Below are positions 26,563 to 35,774 of a DNA stretch of 64,000 nucleotides, one piece after another (positions within the stretch are counted from its first letter, which is position 1; each line of letters opens with the position of its first letter). This DNA comes from Bradyrhizobium arachidis (GTDB lineage Bacteria; Pseudomonadota; Alphaproteobacteria; Rhizobiales; Xanthobacteraceae). Under the pieces are notes generated by a model. That model worked only from the letters and a program-made list of their open reading frames with translations, made no database searches and was not told the origin of the DNA. The stretch covers positions 2,232,001-2,296,000 of the forward strand of contig NZ_CP077970.1 of assembly GCF_024758505.1 (NCBI RefSeq). Reading direction: 5' to 3'. The translations under genes were made by a program, and so were the position numbers.

Positions 26563-27104
26563 CAGTTGCCCCCAACTTCAGCAAAGGGCCTGCGACGCAG
26601 ACCACCCGTAAGGGTTGTCTACGCCAAGCCTATAGCGGAGTTCAAGGAAAACGGCTCCCAGGCGGCACAGCCGTCAGGCTTTCTCGTCGACAAACCTGAC
26701 TTCGGCGTCTGCATTACGGTAACGGTGCACTTAAATCATGAGCCTGCGAATCCGCGAAAGTGGCGAGGGTCATTGAGTGCACTATCACCGTATTCCCCCG
26801 CCAATCTACTCTGGCAGGCTTGCTCGCAATCCCGGCAGGATTGCGTTCTTGCCAGAACCACTAGCACCAGTGAGGAAGAACATACATGCGGGCGATTGCA
26901 AAGCTCGGGACGCCCGCTTCTGGCCCGAAGCTGATGCTATCGACGTTCGTGCAGTCAGGTCGCTTGTGACCCAGAAAGGACCTCGCCCTTTGCGCGAACT
27001 GGTGCGAACCGCAAGAAGTTCGCACCAGTGGCGAGTCGCCTTTCGACAATCTATTGGATTTTGGTTGCTGGGCCGACGCCTCGGGGCCGGTCGCAGTTAT
27101 TCCG
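26563..27104. other. Intergenic region with a long hairpin
   Basis: This 542-bp stretch holds no supportable gene; frames on both strands have no ribosome site or recognisable product. It shares the mixed base composition of the PIN gene and looks like decayed sequence. The perfect inverted repeat at 26998-27029 is listed separately. Confidence 0.5.
26998..27029. repeat. Perfect 12-bp inverted repeat
   Basis: ACTGGTGCGAAC and GTTCGCACCAGT flank an 8-base loop. It lies 76 bp beyond the stop of the dioxygenase gene. It may be a terminator without T-run, or a protein-binding site. Confidence 0.6.
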
Positions 27105-27914
27105 CTAAGCCGCCCCCTGAAGCGCTTGCCGAATCGCGATCTCAACTGGCGAATAATTGCCGTCCACCCGATCGAGCCGGATGGGTTCCGCGGGATGCAG
27201 CGGCGGCTGGGCCATGAACCGCGGCACCGTCCCTTGGTGGCGCTGCCCGGCGTGCACGAGGAACGGATGGCACAGGTAGACAGTGCCGGCTTCACCCGTC
27301 GCCAGCGCCTCGGGCCGCTCGACTCCCATCCGATCCAGCGCCATTTCCGTTTGTGACATCCCAGTCTCGCCTGCTGGCGCGAGGAAGCGTGCCATGTCGA
27401 TGTGTGATCCCACCCTTATCCGCGTTGGGGCGTCGCGTGGGCCGACGTCGGAGAACAGGAACAGCATCAACAAGGCGCGGCCGCGCGACCTTACATTCGC
27501 GCGCCGCTCGTTCGGATCGCCGCCATCGGGGGCAAAGCTTGTATCGATGTGCCAACCGTCGTCTCCGGGCTCATCCGGATGGGGGAAGCGTACGACAAAC
27601 GTGCCCCCGAAGCCCAGCGAGCCCAGACGCCAGCGGCCCTCGCCGACGATCTGATCGAACGCGGCGTGCAGCACCGGCGTGCGCTCCGCCTTCAGGAACG
27701 GCGCGTCCTTGTAGCCGGAAAGCCGGATGACCGGTTTTGCCCAGGTCGCCCGATCGTGGGGATCGCAGCCCGTGTCGCGCCATAGGATGGTGCGGGCCTC
27801 GTCGGCAAGCTCGCGCGGAAACGCCCGGTCGATGCGGACGAATCCGTCGCGAATGAATTGCTGTATCTGATCATCGCTGAGTGCGCGCATCGACGCGTGT
27901 TCATCAGCAGGCAT
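27105..27914 (-). CDS. Phytanoyl-CoA dioxygenase family protein
   Basis: A non-haem Fe(II)/2-oxoglutarate oxygenase. The metal-binding HxD is His122/Asp124 in GWHIDTSF and the distal His lies in the CHPFLVHAGQRH stretch; the 2-oxoglutarate-binding Arg would be the following VPRFMAQ. The 269-residue length is typical. Substrates in this family are diverse (hydroxylation of small carboxylic acids or natural products) and are not predictable here. It stands alone on the minus strand. Confidence 0.88.
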   Translation of the reverse strand: MPADEHASMRALSDDQIQQFIRDGFVRIDRAFPRELADEARTILWRDTGCDPHDRATWAKPVIRLSGYKDAPFLKAERTPVLHAAFDQIVGEGRWRLGSLGFGGTFVVRFPHPDEPGDDGWHIDTSFAPDGGDPNERRANVRSRGRALLMLFLFSDVGPRDAPTRIRVGSHIDMARFLAPAGETGMSQTEMALDRMGVERPEALATGEAGTVYLCHPFLVHAGQRHQGTVPRFMAQPPLHPAEPIRLDRVDGNYSPVEIAIRQALQGAA

Positions 27915-28227
27915 GGATATCCTCTTATCGTTGCAGGCCAGTCACCTTTCGCCGCGTGATGCGACGCTGGGCACGGCTCATTGGTCCAGGAATGTGGGAT
28001 AGGCGGCCAGGCAGTTGCCCAGCACGCTCTCGCCTTCCACCCGCCTCGAAGCGGGCGCCGCTGTTAGCGGCTGAGGAAGAAGACCGAGACGATATCGGAT
28101 GTGCGGATCATCATGATGTTTTAGCGTAGCACGGACAGGTTTGAAGGATCAACGAATGGGGTGGCTGCGAACAATGCTTGCGACACCATCCGCGCTTTCC
28201 CCGATTCGCTCGCCATCGCGGATGTCG
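27915..28227. other. Intergenic region, nothing recognised
   Basis: About 313 bp between the dioxygenase and murQ genes. I see no coding frame with a ribosome site, no strong hairpin and no RNA gene. It presumably contains the dioxygenase promoter. Confidence 0.5.
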
Positions 28228-29232
28228 TCACGGCTCAACGGCTCCGCCTTGCTTGCGTGCCGCCGGTGCCTTGGGATGCCGGTCAGGATGCGAGTCCCGA
28301 TCCCTGGCGAGCTCGGCAAACACGCGCCGGAGATTGCCGTCGCCGTCCTTCAGAATGGTCTCCGCATCAGCCCTGCCGACACCCAGCGCCAGAAGGACCG
28401 CCGTCTTGACGTCTCCTTCGGCCTGCTCGAGCGAGCGTGCCGCGTGCGACGGATCGCAGTGCGCGATTTGCGCCACCATGGCCTCGGCGCGCCGCTTCAG
28501 CTTGGCATTGGTCGGCGGCATGTTCACCATCATGCCGCGATACACCCGGCCAAGGCGCAGCATGATCCCCGAGGAGATCAGGTTGAGCACGACCTTCTGC
28601 GCGGTGCCCGCCTTCATCCGCGTGGAGCCGGCGATCAGCTCGCGGCCGGTCTCGATCAGGATCGGAAACTTTGCCGAGGCCAGCAGTGCGGTGCCGGGAT
28701 TGTTGGCGACACCAACCGTCACTGCATCGAAAGAGCCTGCGTGCTGCAGCGCCGCGACCGTGAACGGCGTTGTGCCACTGGCGGCTACCGCGATCACCAC
28801 GTCGTGCGGCGTGAGCCGTGCGGCGTTGATCTGCGTAACTGCATCATCGACATCGTCCTCCGCGCCCTCGATGCTGGTGACGAACGCGCTGTCACCGCCG
28901 GCGACGACGAAGCGGACGCGCTCGCGGGGCCAGGCGAAGGTCGGTGTCAGCTCGGCGCCGTCCTGGACCGCCACGCGGCCTGAGGTGCCGGCGCCGACAT
29001 ATACAATGCGACCGCGATCGCCCAGCGCGGTCTTGGCCGCTTCGGCTGCCGCAGTGATTGCGGGAAGGGCATGGCCGATTGCGGCGACCGCCGCAAGCTG
29101 GCCCTCCCACATCGCTTCCATCGCTGACGTCAGCGGCCATGCATCAAGGTCGGCAAATCTGGGATCGACTTCTTCGGTCGCCATACTGTTGATCCAAGCG
29201 CCATCAAACGCCGAACTTCGGAGCCTGTTCAT
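28228..29232 (-). CDS. murQ: N-acetylmuramic acid 6-phosphate etherase
   Basis: Cleaves the lactyl ether of MurNAc-6-phosphate in peptidoglycan recycling. The SIS-type sugar-phosphate fold is evident: GRIVYVGAGTSGRVAVQDGAEL, VVIAVAASGTTPFTVAAL and the AGSTRMKAGTAQKVVLN motif are all MurQ hallmarks. The first ATG at 29232 has AGAGAG upstream; a second at 29184 starts at MATEEVDPRF, where family similarity begins. The C-terminus ends in a charged, Pro/Arg-rich tail. No anmK, PTS or murP gene is adjacent. Confidence 0.93.
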   Translation of the reverse strand: MNRLRSSAFDGAWINSMATEEVDPRFADLDAWPLTSAMEAMWEGQLAAVAAIGHALPAITAAAEAAKTALGDRGRIVYVGAGTSGRVAVQDGAELTPTFAWPRERVRFVVAGGDSAFVTSIEGAEDDVDDAVTQINAARLTPHDVVIAVAASGTTPFTVAALQHAGSFDAVTVGVANNPGTALLASAKFPILIETGRELIAGSTRMKAGTAQKVVLNLISSGIMLRLGRVYRGMMVNMPPTNAKLKRRAEAMVAQIAHCDPSHAARSLEQAEGDVKTAVLLALGVGRADAETILKDGDGNLRRVFAELARDRDSHPDRHPKAPAARKQGGAVEP

Positions 29233-29629
29233 GGTTCACTCTCTTGGCAGGTCCAGCTTGGGCAGGTCAGCGCGGCAGCGGGTTCCGCCGCCATCAATGC
29301 TGAGATACCTGGTACCTTTTGTTCCCATGGGAAGTTAACGCGAGGAATTAGCTCCGGGTCCCCCGAAACCCCTGTGTACACTAAGGACCTGGACGGGACG
29401 GGACCCGCTTCACGAGTCCGTGACTGCGATTCTCGGATCAGCACTGATGAGCCAAGCTGGGTCTTCCGCCGTTCTCTCGATTGCCGCGCAGCACATCTTT
29501 GATGGTGCCGACATGCCCGGATACCGCGCGGATCTCGTTGCCCTTCATCCGAACTTTGAGGTCGTCGGGACATGGATAGGCGGCGTCGGTTCGATGGGCG
29601 AGGGGAGTAAGGTTTCCGAGCGAGGCTAG
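29233..29629. other. Intergenic region between divergent genes
   Basis: Nearly 400 bp separating murQ (minus strand) and the aspartokinase gene (plus strand). It must hold both promoters. Open frames here are short and overlap likely promoter DNA. No leader peptide or lysine-riboswitch-like structure is recognised. Confidence 0.5.
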
Positions 29630-30832
29630 ATGCGCAACCATCCCATCATCGTGCAGAAATATGGTGGTGTCTGCCTTGAAACACCGGCCAAGATTCGCGC
29701 GGTTGCGCGCAGTCTCGCCGACCTGCACGGCCGCGGTCATCGTGTCGTCGCGATCGTCTCCGCCATGGGCACGACCACCGACCAGTTGATCCAGATGGCT
29801 CATCAGGTCAGCCCTGCTCCCAACCGGCGCGAGCTCGATATGCTGCTGACGACTGGTGAGCGCATCAGCATGTCCCTGATGAGCATGGCGCTTTCCGATC
29901 TCGGCGTGCCTGCGATCAGCTTCACCGGCAGCCAGGCCGGCGTGATGACCGACGACTCCCATTCCTCCGCACGCATTCTGGATGTTCGGCCCATTCGCGT
30001 GCGCGAGGAACTCGATCGCGGGCGCGTTGTCGTGCTGGCAGGATTTCAGGGCGTGAACCCGGCGACCAGAGAAATCACCACACTCGGCCGGGGCGGCAGC
30101 GACACCACGGCCGTCGCGATGGCCGCAGCGCTGAAAGCCGAACGCTGTGAAATCATCAAGGAGGTCGACGGAATTTGTTCGGCCGATCCGCGCATCGTGC
30201 CGGATGCAAGGCCCCTGCGGCAAGTGGACTTCGCATCCCTGTCGGAGATGTGCTTCTGGGGTGCAAAGATCCTGCATTTTCGCAGCGTCGAGCTGGCGCT
30301 AAGTCAGGATGTGCCTCTGGTCCTCAAGCAGTGGGGTGGCGTCGAGCACAGCACGCAGGTGATGAAAGAGGTATCAGGCATGGAAAACGGGAAGGTTCTG
30401 GCCGTCAACTCGATTGCTCGCATTGAGCATGTAGAAATCGATTCCAGAGATCTCAATCACGGCTTCGAGAAACTCGCGCAGCATCTCAGGCACAACAGCC
30501 TGTCCTGGCCGCAGCTCCTTGCATCACACTTCGCCGCAGGAAAGGCCAGCATGACCTTGGCCTGCGATACGGAGTGGTTAGATGCCCTGTTGCGCACGCT
30601 GGAGCACGCCAAGGACCTGCGCAAGCGGCGCGAGGCTTCGAGCTCGGTGAGTCTCACCTGCTTCGGCGGCGTTTCGTCGGAATTGCCGTTCAGGGCGTTG
30701 CAGGTTCTCAGGAGTCACGGGGTCGTCCCCGACACGTACGTGTTGTCGCCGCATTCGGTAACTCTGTTTATCCCCGTAGAGAGCCGGGAAGCCGCGGTGA
30801 AGGCGTTGCATTCGCTTGTTCACCAAGCATAG
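29630..30832 (+). CDS. Divergent aspartate kinase
   Basis: Phosphorylates aspartate at the head of Lys/Met/Thr synthesis. The kinase core is present: [53 protein letters not shown] and [24 protein letters not shown]. The N-terminal phosphate loop reads [11 protein letters not shown] instead of the usual VxKFGGTSV. The C-terminal 150 residues would be ACT domains but are poorly conserved. At 400 residues it is of normal length. It is probably a second, specialised copy rather than the housekeeping enzyme; no partner pathway gene is adjacent. Confidence 0.82.
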   Translation: MRNHPIIVQKYGGVCLETPAKIRAVARSLADLHGRGHRVVAIVSAMGTTTDQLIQMAHQVSPAPNRRELDMLLTTGERISMSLMSMALSDLGVPAISFTGSQAGVMTDDSHSSARILDVRPIRVREELDRGRVVVLAGFQGVNPATREITTLGRGGSDTTAVAMAAALKAERCEIIKEVDGICSADPRIVPDARPLRQVDFASLSEMCFWGAKILHFRSVELALSQDVPLVLKQWGGVEHSTQVMKEVSGMENGKVLAVNSIARIEHVEIDSRDLNHGFEKLAQHLRHNSLSWPQLLASHFAAGKASMTLACDTEWLDALLRTLEHAKDLRKRREASSSVSLTCFGGVSSELPFRALQVLRSHGVVPDTYVLSPHSVTLFIPVESREAAVKALHSLVHQA

Positions 30833-30884
30833 CTTCGGGAAGCGGCAGCGGTTCTGCGGGGGGCGGCAAACCATTTGATACAGC

Positions 30885-30960
30885 TGGTGGGCCCGGCAGG
30901 ACTCGAACCTGCAACCAGACCGTTATGAGCGGCCGGCTCTAACCATTGAGCTACAGGCCC
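30885..30960 (-). tRNA. tRNA-Ile2 (CAT anticodon)
   Basis: A 76-nt cloverleaf can be folded, including an encoded 3' CCA: acceptor GGGCCTG with CGGGCCC, T-arm GCAGG/CCTGC around TTCGAGT, and anticodon loop CTCATAA. The CAT anticodon with this body resembles tRNA-Ile2, in which TilS converts C34 to lysidine to read ATA, rather than the Met tRNAs. Confidence 0.93.
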
Positions 30961-31277
30961 CGCCGCGAGGCGGACGCTTTGGGGGCGGCCGGCAACGGTG
31001 CGCGCTCCGTTTACAGGGCCTGAAGCGGGGGTGCAATGCCGGGTTTGGTTGGACCTGGTCGCAAGAGCCCGAGCGCCAAGCGCGTATGACCGAGACTCTT
31101 GCAATGATGCCACTATACCCCCGATTTGCCCGACGTGTCAAGGCGATTTCGTAAAATACGAAGGGCGTCGCGACCGCCTCAGCTTCTACTGTGCATGGGG
31201 TTGTTTCGATGCTTTGGTTGGGAGTGGACCGGCGCCGGCTTTGCTGATGTCTCGGCCGGCGCCGTAAGGCCACCGCG
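30961..31277. other. Intergenic region with cysteine-motif fragment
   Basis: About 317 bp between the tRNA and the next gene. A plus-strand frame encodes CPTCQGDFVKYEG followed 11 residues later by CAWGC, a zinc-ribbon-like pattern, but the only in-frame start is a GTG at 30998 with no ribosome site. It is treated as a possible gene fragment, not as a gene. Confidence 0.4.
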
Positions 31278-32252
31278 CTAGTCCACCGACACGCCCGCGA
31301 ACTCGACCACCTTGCGCCATTTTTCCGTCTCGTCGGCGACCAGCTTGCCGAACTCGGCCGGCGTCATCGGCCGCGGGATGCCGCCGGTCTCGGCGAGTTT
31401 TGCGATGATCTTCGGGTCCTTCAGCGCTTCGCCAATGGCCTTGTTGAGGGTATCGACGATCTCGGTCGGCGTGCCCTTCGGCGCGGAGATGCCGTAGAAG
31501 CCGACCGACTCGAAGCCCGGCACGGTCTCGGCGATCGCCGGGGTATCAGGCACGGCGGGCCATCGCTTCGGCGAGGTGACGCCGAGCGCGCGGACATTGC
31601 CGCCGCGCGCCTGCTCCAGCGCGGACGGCAGATTGTCGAAGATGAGCTGCACCTTGTTGGAGATGATGTCGGGGAAGGCCACTGCCGAGCCGCGATAGGG
31701 CACGTGCACCATGTCGCACTTGGTCATCACCTTGAACAGTTCTGCCGACATGTGCACCGAGGTGCCGTTGCCGGACGACGCATAGGAGATCTTGCCGGGA
31801 TTGGCCTTGCAGTAATCGATGAACTCCTGGACGCTCTTTGCGGGAAACGCGTTGGAGACGACCAGCATGTTGGTGAGCTGCATGATGCTCGCGACCGGCA
31901 CGGTGTCACGCAGGAAGTCGAACGGCAGCTTCTTGTAAAGCGAGGTCGAGATCGCGTTGTTGGGGGCGACGAACAGCAGCGTGTAGCCGTCGGGAGGCGA
32001 ACTGATCGCGGCGGCGGCCGCGATGTTGCCGCCGCTTCCGGTGCGGTTCTCGACGATGAATTGCTGGCCAAAATGCTCCGACAGCCATTGCGCCATGATG
32101 CGCGCGACGATGTCGACGGGGCCGCCGGCGGCAAAGCCGATCAGCCAGTGCACGGGGCGGTCGGGATAGGCGGCGGAGGCTGATGGGGCAATGCTTGTGA
32201 GGCCGAAAAAGAGCGCGAGAGCGAAAACACCGTGACGCAAGTAGCGGAACAT
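31278..32252 (-). CDS. Bug-family (TctC-like) solute-binding protein
   Basis: The start at 32252 (MFRYLRHG) follows GGGAGG at 4-base spacing; the longer open frame is not used. The 324-residue protein has a Sec leader ending PSASA and the family start YPDRPVHWLIGFAAGGPVD, followed by VENRTGSGGNIAAAAA and DGYTLLFV. Bug proteins bind carboxylates for tripartite tricarboxylate transporters; no TctA or TctB membrane gene is adjacent, so it is an orphan receptor. The ligand is unknown. Confidence 0.92.
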   Translation of the reverse strand: MFRYLRHGVFALALFFGLTSIAPSASAAYPDRPVHWLIGFAAGGPVDIVARIMAQWLSEHFGQQFIVENRTGSGGNIAAAAAISSPPDGYTLLFVAPNNAISTSLYKKLPFDFLRDTVPVASIMQLTNMLVVSNAFPAKSVQEFIDYCKANPGKISYASSGNGTSVHMSAELFKVMTKCDMVHVPYRGSAVAFPDIISNKVQLIFDNLPSALEQARGGNVRALGVTSPKRWPAVPDTPAIAETVPGFESVGFYGISAPKGTPTEIVDTLNKAIGEALKDPKIIAKLAETGGIPRPMTPAEFGKLVADETEKWRKVVEFAGVSVD

Positions 32253-32364
32253 GAAGCCTCCCATTGTCTTGTTGTCGTTGGCCCCATGCTTCCATAAAAT
32301 TCCTCCGCTGCCTACAGTCAGGCGCGCATGGTTGTAACGGCAGATGTTGCGCCGGAGTTTTGCG

Positions 32365-33342
32365 ATGAAGCTCGGACTAGTGTTCACGCTCGGCGCGGTG
32401 CTGCTCGCAGGACCCGCCTTGGCGCAAACCGGAGACAAGCCCATTTCAACCACAACAATCAGCCTTAAAATTAGCCTTGGCACCGCAACGCCCGGCGGCG
32501 GCTTTCCGCTCTATGGCAACGCCTTTGCGCAAGTCATGAATGCGGCCGACCCGTCGCTTGCGATCGCGCCGCGCAACACCAAGGGCAGCAATGAGAACAT
32601 CCCGCTGCTGGAGAAGGGCGAGCTCGATCTGGCGCTGGTCGCCGGCGAGCCGGCCTATGAGGCCTTTGCCGGCATCGGCCGCGCGCAGGTGCGGCTGAAG
32701 ATATTGACCGCGATTTACTCGAATCCCGGCATGTTCGTGGTGCGCGCCGACAGTCCCTACAAGACCATCCGCGATCTCGTCGGACAGCCGGTCGCGTTCG
32801 GCGCAAAGGGCTCGGGCCTGCCGATCCTGGCGCGCTACGTGCTCGATGGTCTCGGCCTCAAGCAGGACGAAGACTTCAAGGCTGTTTATCTCGACCGCGC
32901 CGGCGACGGCCCTGCGATGGTCGAGGACAACAGCGTCGCCGCCCTCTGGGGCGCGGGCATCGGCTGGCCCGGCTTTGCCGCGGTCGCCTCGAGCGCATCA
33001 GGCGCGCGCTTCATCGCGCCCAGCACTGAGGAGATCGCGCGCATCCGCGCAAAACATTCCTTCCTGAAGCCGCTCACCGTGCCGGCCGGCAGCTATCCGA
33101 AGCAGAGCGAGCCGATCGCCTCGCTCGGCTCCTGGAGCTTTGTGCTGACGCGCGAGGATCTGCCGGACGATATCGCCTATCGGCTGGCGAAGACGCTGCA
33201 CGGCGTGGAAGCGGCGTTCTGCAAGACGCTCGCGCAGGCCTGCGAGACCACAGCCGCGAACACCGTCGCCGCCGCGCCGAGGCCGGAGCTGATTCATCCG
33301 GGTGTGGTGAAGTATTTTCGCGAGATTGGGGTGGTGAAGTGA
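32365..33342 (+). CDS. TAXI-family TRAP transporter solute-binding protein
   Basis: The ATG at 32365 follows CGGAG; a start 21 bases upstream is possible. A Sec leader ends PALAQ. The mature part has TAXI features: SLGTATPGGGFPLYGNAFAQ, then NIPLLEKGELDLALV and YSNPGMFVVRADSPYKTIRDL. TAXI proteins deliver glutamate or other carboxylates to fused DctQM permeases, which are missing here. Divergent from the Bug-family gene across 112 bp. Confidence 0.9.
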   Translation: MKLGLVFTLGAVLLAGPALAQTGDKPISTTTISLKISLGTATPGGGFPLYGNAFAQVMNAADPSLAIAPRNTKGSNENIPLLEKGELDLALVAGEPAYEAFAGIGRAQVRLKILTAIYSNPGMFVVRADSPYKTIRDLVGQPVAFGAKGSGLPILARYVLDGLGLKQDEDFKAVYLDRAGDGPAMVEDNSVAALWGAGIGWPGFAAVASSASGARFIAPSTEEIARIRAKHSFLKPLTVPAGSYPKQSEPIASLGSWSFVLTREDLPDDIAYRLAKTLHGVEAAFCKTLAQACETTAANTVAAAPRPELIHPGVVKYFREIGVVK

Positions 33343-33359
33343 CGATCGCTCAAGGCGAT

Positions 33360-33439
33360 CGTCATTCCGGGGCGCGCAAAGCGCGAACCCGGAATCTCGA
33401 GATTCCGGGTCTGGTCCTTCGGACCATCCCGGAATGACG
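33360..33439. repeat. REP-like intergenic palindrome
   Basis: CGTCATTCCGGG at the left and CCCGGAATGACG at the right enclose further nested stems (GCGCGCAAAGCGCG; GGAATCTCGAGATTCC; GGTCCTTCGGACC). I recall this composite as abundant between genes in Bradyrhizobium. It separates two convergent genes and may serve as a bidirectional terminator. Confidence 0.8.
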
Positions 33440-33448
33440 GCTACGCCG

Positions 33449-34663
33449 TCACTTCTTGATCATCGGGCACGCCGGATCAGGCGGGCCAAACGCCTGGTCG
33501 CCGGGAATGGTGGCGAGGATCTTGTAGTAGTCCCAGGGATACTTGCTTTCCTCCGGCGATTTGACCTGCACCAGCCAGAGATCGTGCACCATCAGATTGT
33601 CATCGCGTAAGCGGCCATTGCGCGAGAAGAAATCCTCGATCGGCTTTTCCCGCATCTTTGCCGCGACCTTGAGCGGATCGTCGGTGCCTGTCTCCTTGAT
33701 GGCGTTGAGATAGTGTATCACGGACGAATAGACGCCGGCCTGCCACATCGTCGGCATCCGGTTCATCTTGGCAAAATAGCGTTTTGCCCATTCGCGCGTC
33801 TTGTCGTCCATGTCCCAGTAGAACGATGTCGTGAGCAACAGGCCCTGGGCTGCCTGCAGGCCGAGGCCGTGGATGTCGGTGATCAGTGCGAGCAGCGCCG
33901 CCATCTGCTGGCCGCCCTTGAGCACGCCGAACTCGGCGGCGGTCTTGATCTCGTTCATGTTGTTGGGGGGACCAGCGGCGATGCCGATGATCTTGGCCTT
34001 GGAGGCCTGCGCCTGGAGCACGAAGGAGGAGAGGTCGGGCGTCGCCAGCGGCGGCCGCACCGAGCCCAGCACCTTGCCGCCATTGGCGGTCACGACGCTC
34101 GAGGCGTCGCGCTCCAGCGAATGGCCGAAGGCGTAGTCATCGGTGATGAAGAACCAGCTATCGCCGCCACGCTTGACCACCGCCTGCGCAGTGCCGGCCG
34201 CGAGCGAGCGGGTATCGATCACCCACTGCATGGCATAGGGTGAGCAGAACTTGCCGTGGAAATCCGCGGCCAGCGTCGAATGCGTGATGAAGAGTTTTTT
34301 CTTGTCATTGGCGATGTTCTGCACGGCCAGGCCCACCGCCGACACCGGCACGTCGACGATGAGATCGACCTGGTCGACGTCGTACCAGCGCCGCGCAATC
34401 GCGCCGCCGATGTCCGGCTTGAGCTGATGGTCGCCGACGACCACGCTGATCGGCTTGCCCAGCACCTTGCCGCCAAAATCGTCGATCGCCATCTGCGCTG
34501 CCGTCACCGAGCCCTGGCCGGTCGGCGTCGAGGCCGGGCCGTTCATGTCGGTGAGCACGCCGATCTTGACGATTTCGTCGGACACCTGCGCGAACGCCGC
34601 GCCCGACAACAGCGTCGCCGCCAGGGCGGCAACGACAGACAGTCCTGTTCTGTTTGGAGTCAC
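33449..34663 (-). CDS. ABC transporter substrate-binding protein, Liv type
   Basis: The GTG at 34663 follows GAGGGAGGG at 6-base spacing and starts MTPNRTGLSV with a Sec leader ending AAFAQ, so the longer frame to 34687 is rejected. The mature protein begins EIVKIGVLTDMNGPAST and has the FGGKVLGKPISVVVGDHQLKPD and WFFITDDYAFGHSLERDA motifs of the branched-chain-type periplasmic receptor family. No permease or ATPase is adjacent, so it is the third consecutive orphan receptor. The ligand is unknown. Confidence 0.9.
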   Translation of the reverse strand: MTPNRTGLSVVAALAATLLSGAAFAQVSDEIVKIGVLTDMNGPASTPTGQGSVTAAQMAIDDFGGKVLGKPISVVVGDHQLKPDIGGAIARRWYDVDQVDLIVDVPVSAVGLAVQNIANDKKKLFITHSTLAADFHGKFCSPYAMQWVIDTRSLAAGTAQAVVKRGGDSWFFITDDYAFGHSLERDASSVVTANGGKVLGSVRPPLATPDLSSFVLQAQASKAKIIGIAAGPPNNMNEIKTAAEFGVLKGGQQMAALLALITDIHGLGLQAAQGLLLTTSFYWDMDDKTREWAKRYFAKMNRMPTMWQAGVYSSVIHYLNAIKETGTDDPLKVAAKMREKPIEDFFSRNGRLRDDNLMVHDLWLVQVKSPEESKYPWDYYKILATIPGDQAFGPPDPACPMIKK

Positions 34664-34769
34664 GCTTTTCCCTCCCTCATCCGGCACATTGGCCGGTGTT
34701 GCTTGGCCGCTTCAGGTGCGGCTGAATTGGTTTCTTTTGCAACTATTTGGGGGTGGGCGTCAACGCGCA

Positions 34770-35663
34770 TCAGGCCGCGAAGCGGATTTGACCTGCGGGC
34801 GAGGGATCGTAGCCGGAGAGTTCCTCGGCGCGCTGCCGCAGCCGCTTGTCGGCGAGGAACCGGATCAGCGCCTGCATCGGCGGGCGGAAATAGCTCCGTT
34901 GCCGCAGCGCAAGATCAAAACTCTCCCAGAGCAGCGGCGCGAAATCGAGTCCCGCCGCCTTGGCGGCAGCCCGCGTTGCGACGCCGCAATCCGCTTGGCC
35001 GGCGCGGATTGCCGCGGCAAGGTCGGGGCCGGTGAGGCATGGCGTATCCAGCCGGCGCAGGTCTTTTGGCGAACCGCCGGCGCGTTTGAGCAGCACGTCG
35101 AGCAGCATCTGCGCGCCCGCGCCCTGCTGCCGCATCGCCATTTTCGCGCCGAGCGCGAGCACGTCGGGCAGACTGCTCAGCTTCTTCGGGTTGCCTGATG
35201 GCAGCACGAGGCCCTGCTCGCGGCGCACCATGCCGACCAGCACCGCGTCATGCAGGTCGGGCGCGGTCCGCAATGCCGCCGCGTTGGTGTCATCAGCGAG
35301 ATTATCCGACGTATCGAGGCTGTGAAAATGCACCGCGGCGGCCATCACCTCGTTGCGCTGCAGCCGCTCGAGGCCGCGTGCGGTGCCCTCGCTCAGCGAT
35401 GCCAGACCCGAGCCGGATTCGCGCAGGCTCCATTCCAGGAGATCGTCCTGGCTGCCGCCGACGATCGGCGGCGGTTCGGCCGCCAACATGCCAGCGGGAC
35501 GGGCGAGGCCGGACAACACCCAGAGGTCGAGCTCATGCCGGGGAAACAGCCACTTCCCGGTCACCTTGCTGCACGGGATCGCACCTGTCGTGACGAGCTC
35601 GTAGAGCTTGCGCTCGCCCAACCGGAGGTAGTCCGCCGCTTCGCTGGTCGTCAAAAATTCCAT
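34770..35663 (-). CDS. TupR-like regulator: excisionase-type HTH plus binding-protein domain
   Basis: The 297-residue protein has an N-terminal MerR/excisionase-type helix-turn-helix (residues 3-50; LTTSEAADYLRLGERKLYEL and KVTGKWLFPRHELDLW) joined to a periplasmic-binding-protein-like domain (about 75-290; GSGLASLSEGTARGLERLQR). Such cytoplasmic receptors regulate molybdate/tungstate systems by sensing the oxyanion or a cofactor intermediate. It is divergent from tupBCA across 111 bp and likely controls it. An inverted repeat abuts its start codon. Confidence 0.88.
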   Translation of the reverse strand: MEFLTTSEAADYLRLGERKLYELVTTGAIPCSKVTGKWLFPRHELDLWVLSGLARPAGMLAAEPPPIVGGSQDDLLEWSLRESGSGLASLSEGTARGLERLQRNEVMAAAVHFHSLDTSDNLADDTNAAALRTAPDLHDAVLVGMVRREQGLVLPSGNPKKLSSLPDVLALGAKMAMRQQGAGAQMLLDVLLKRAGGSPKDLRRLDTPCLTGPDLAAAIRAGQADCGVATRAAAKAAGLDFAPLLWESFDLALRQRSYFRPPMQALIRFLADKRLRQRAEELSGYDPSPAGQIRFAA

Positions 35664-35665
35664 TT

Positions 35666-35679
35666 TGCATTCCTATGCA
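35666..35679. promoter_or_regulatory. Inverted repeat at regulator start, candidate operator
   Basis: TGCAT-TCCT-ATGCA lies 2 bp upstream of the regulator's start codon in an AT-rich stretch. The position suits autorepression by the encoded regulator; the divergent tup promoter lies beyond it. Confidence 0.45.
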
Positions 35680-35774
35680 TATTCTTGTTTGTTTTTTGGC
35701 ATTTGACGCAAGGGGGAATCTTTGCAGTTGATTGAGGGATATAGCTGGAAGATCCGGGTTCCAGCGAGGGAACA

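Noticed and set aside
29233..29629. Lysine riboswitch or attenuator before the aspartokinase
   Set aside because: No convincing multi-helix junction, Lys-rich leader peptide or terminator could be seen.
30885..30960. Elongator or initiator tRNA-Met
   Set aside because: The anticodon is CAT, but acceptor stem and loop CTCATAA match tRNA-Ile2; initiator features are missing.
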